Shown here in pieces: positions 16,229-17,874 of a stretch of 17,874 bases of DNA (its first letter is position 1; every line of letters begins with the position of its first letter). This DNA is from Akkermansiaceae bacterium UBA1315. GTDB taxonomy: Bacteria > Verrucomicrobiota > Verrucomicrobiia > Verrucomicrobiales > Akkermansiaceae. Under the pieces are notes generated by a model. The model saw nothing but the letters and a program-made list of their open reading frames with translations. It did not search any database and was not told the origin of the DNA. Made by a program: the position numbers and the translations under genes. The stretch is taken from contig DBTN01000007.1 of assembly GCA_002307065.1 (NCBI GenBank), forward strand, positions 1 through 17,874. Reading direction: 5' to 3'.

Positions 16229-17214
16229 TGGGCAGAAGGGAAACGGGTGGAAAGAGCAGTCCAGTCTTCCCGATACGGATCGGGAGCTTCTTCTTGCTGG
16301 GCTTGGGCGACGGCGCGTTGGACTTCTTCGGCGATTTCGTCGTGCCAACCGGTGATTTCTTCCTGGGTCGAGGCACCGGTTTCGATCAATTGGGCGATTG
16401 CGACCTCCATGCAGTCGCGGCCGTGATGACCGCTTCGCAAACCGGCGGGGACATACGAGCCGTCGTCGTGCTCACCGTGTCCGGAAAGCCGGAGCAGATG
16501 GGCGACGACAAGCTGCGGCCCATCGCCTTCGCGGGCGAGACGAACGGCGCGGCCGATGACTTCGGCGCATTCGAGAAGGTCCGTGCCGTCCACCGAATGG
16601 CCGCCGATGCCGTAACCTTTCGCCCGATCGACCAAGTCCGCGCAGGCGAACTGGCGGCTGTTGGGGGTGGAGTAGGCGAACTGGTTGTTCGCGACGACCA
16701 CGACCATGGGTAAATTTTCAATTGCCGCCAGATTTAGCCCTTCGTGGAAGGCTCCGGTGGATGTGGCGCCGTCACCGATGCACGTTGCGCCGACGACGCC
16801 TTGCAATTTCCCTTGAAGCCGCTTCGCGAAAAGCATGCCTGCCACGACAGGCACTTGGGCGCCAAGGTGGGAAATCATCGCCGGCATTCCGGCAAGGGGG
16901 CGACCGCGGTGGATATTCCCGTCCCGACCTCGCATCGGACCTTCGACCGAGCCGAGATAAGTGCGGGTGCAATCGATCAAGGGTTCGCCGAACGCGGTGC
17001 GGCCTGCCTGATCGCGGATCAGCGGGGCGAAGACGTCTTTTCCCTGAATCAGCGAGGTTCCCAAGGAGGCGCTGACGGCTTCCTGGCCTTTGCCGAGGTA
17101 AACGCCACCGACGATTTTTCCCGCTTTATAAAGGCTGGAGAGTTTATTTTCGAGGATGCGGGCTCGCAGCATCGACCGAAAGGTGGATCGGAGGAAATCA
17201 CGATTCACTCTCAT
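16225..17214 (-). CDS. 2-oxo acid dehydrogenase E1 alpha subunit
   Basis: E1 alpha binds thiamine diphosphate and decarboxylates the 2-oxo acid. The 329-residue protein contains the thiamine-binding motif GDG at 147-149 (CIGDGATSTGAFHEGLNLAA) through the paired Asn176-Asn177 (VVVVANNQFA), as well as KGQEAVSASLG and RDQAGRTAFG in the N-terminal half. LSGHGEHDDGSYV marks the phosphorylation-loop region of the family. The ATG at 17214 is chosen because conserved sequence begins right after it; a GTG at 17250 would add 12 residues. No Shine-Dalgarno is visible for either. It is probably the first gene of the dehydrogenase operon, 88 bases downstream of the hisA stop, or could be read through from hisA. 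The substrate (pyruvate, branched-chain or acetoin) is uncertain. Confidence 0.92.
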   Translation of the reverse strand: MRVNRDFLRSTFRSMLRARILENKLSSLYKAGKIVGGVYLGKGQEAVSASLGTSLIQGKDVFAPLIRDQAGRTAFGEPLIDCTRTYLGSVEGPMRGRDGNIHRGRPLAGMPAMISHLGAQVPVVAGMLFAKRLQGKLQGVVGATCIGDGATSTGAFHEGLNLAAIENLPMVVVVANNQFAYSTPNSRQFACADLVDRAKGYGIGGHSVDGTDLLECAEVIGRAVRLAREGDGPQLVVAHLLRLSGHGEHDDGSYVPAGLRSGHHGRDCMEVAIAQLIETGASTQEEITGWHDEIAEEVQRAVAQAQQEEAPDPYREDWTALSTRFPSAQ

Positions 17215-17302
17215 ATTTTCGGTAAATGATTGGTGATCCAAGGGCGGCACGGCGAAAGGCTAAGACAGGGTGGGCGGAGGCTGCAACCGCTTTCCCAACA
17301 AG

Positions 17303-17874
17303 TCACGAAACACGTTGGTTCCACGCGACCAGATCGTTGTAACGAACGCCATTTCCGCCGAAGAGATCGAGCGCGCTGCCGACGGTGACATCGATTTTTC
17401 CTTGGCCGTGATCCTGGACTTTTTCGACATCTTCGAGGCTTGCCGCCCCTCCAGCGTAGGTGATCGGTATTTTTCCCCAGGTTCCTAACCGTTCGACCAA
17501 ATCGGTATCGATCCCTCGGCAAAGTCCTTCAACATCAGCGGCATGGATTAAAAACTCGGCGCAGTACGGTGCCAGTCGATCAAGAATTTCGTGGGTGACT
17601 TGGAGATCGGTTGGGGTTTGCCAGCGATTCATCGCGACCGTCCAGCCGTCGGAATTTCTGCGGCAGGAGAGATCGATGACGAGTTTTTTGCGACCGATGG
17701 ATTTCACCAGAGCGTAGAGAACTTCTGGGAGGAATTTTCCCGTCCGGTCGAAAAGGGCGGATGTCACGATGACGTGGCTCGCGCCGGCGGCGAGCCCGTG
17801 TGAAGCGGTTTCTACGACAATCCCCCCGCCGCTCTGTAAACCCGCGGGCCCGGCGGCGGGGGGGGGCGCCGGCG
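17303..17874 (-). CDS. hisA: HisA, eukaryotic-type ProFAR isomerase (partial, N-terminus missing)
   Basis: HisA catalyses the fourth step of histidine synthesis, isomerising ProFAR to PRFAR in a TIM barrel. The visible C-terminal 190 residues include GLQSGGGI, ASHVIVTSALFDRTGKF, KLVIDLSCRR, FLIHAADVEGLCRGID, IPITYAGGAASLEDVEKV, and VTVGSALDLFGG. This pattern matches the eukaryotic HIS6-like branch (HAADVEG, VTSALFDRTG) better than the common bacterial HisA. The frame continues to the window edge, so an internal GTG at 17767 is not the start. The last visible codons read through a G/C run (17852-17872) giving Pro/Ala, where sequence errors are possible. The stop lies 88 bases ahead of the E1 alpha start, with no clear terminator in between. 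Confidence 0.88.
   Translation of the reverse strand, partial: PAPPPAAGPAGLQSGGGIVVETASHGLAAGASHVIVTSALFDRTGKFLPEVLYALVKSIGRKKLVIDLSCRRNSDGWTVAMNRWQTPTDLQVTHEILDRLAPYCAEFLIHAADVEGLCRGIDTDLVERLGTWGKIPITYAGGAASLEDVEKVQDHGQGKIDVTVGSALDLFGGNGVRYNDLVAWNQRVS

Overview
The window reads like chromosomal DNA of a Verrucomicrobiota bacterium, probably of the Verrucomicrobiales. This is an inference from gene content: a secreted cytochrome c-PA14 protein beside a secreted beta-propeller dehydrogenase-like protein of the kind common in the Planctomycetes-Verrucomicrobia group, Rex, a eukaryotic-type HisA, GC-rich third codon positions, and starts without clear Shine-Dalgarno sequences. No taxonomic marker gene is present.

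Layout. Positions 1-141 look like the end of an IS66-family insertion sequence with the first codons of a small minus-strand ORF. Then come a strong hairpin and kup (K+ uptake, minus strand). A C39-like secreted cysteine peptidase candidate lies divergent from kup, followed by tRNA-Leu(UAA) and a minus-strand AsmA-like membrane-anchored protein. A short PAS-AraC-type regulator (plus strand) converges on xylA (xylose isomerase, minus strand) across a shared hairpin terminator. After a gene-poor stretch (about 7535-7929) a plus-strand cluster encodes a small exported protein, a cytochrome c-PA14 protein and a beta-propeller protein.

The right third is one dense minus-strand block, in transcription order: hisA (cut by the window end), E1 alpha, E1 beta and E2 of a 2-oxo acid dehydrogenase complex, rex, an ECF-like sigma factor, and a membrane-anchored protein combining an anti-sigma-like N-terminus with the flanking domains of the YfbK family but no von Willebrand A domain between them. 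Junctions from E1 alpha to the last gene are 4-bp overlaps or short gaps, so the six genes probably form one operon. The dehydrogenase complex makes NADH, Rex senses the NADH/NAD+ ratio, and the sigma/anti-sigma pair could pass a signal on to transcription.

The best candidates for something undescribed are this operon with its vWA-less YfbK-like protein, and the PAS regulator that carries only half of an AraC DNA-binding domain beside xylA. No CRISPR array, phage or recognised defence system was seen. The last bases (long G/C runs) look like a contig edge.
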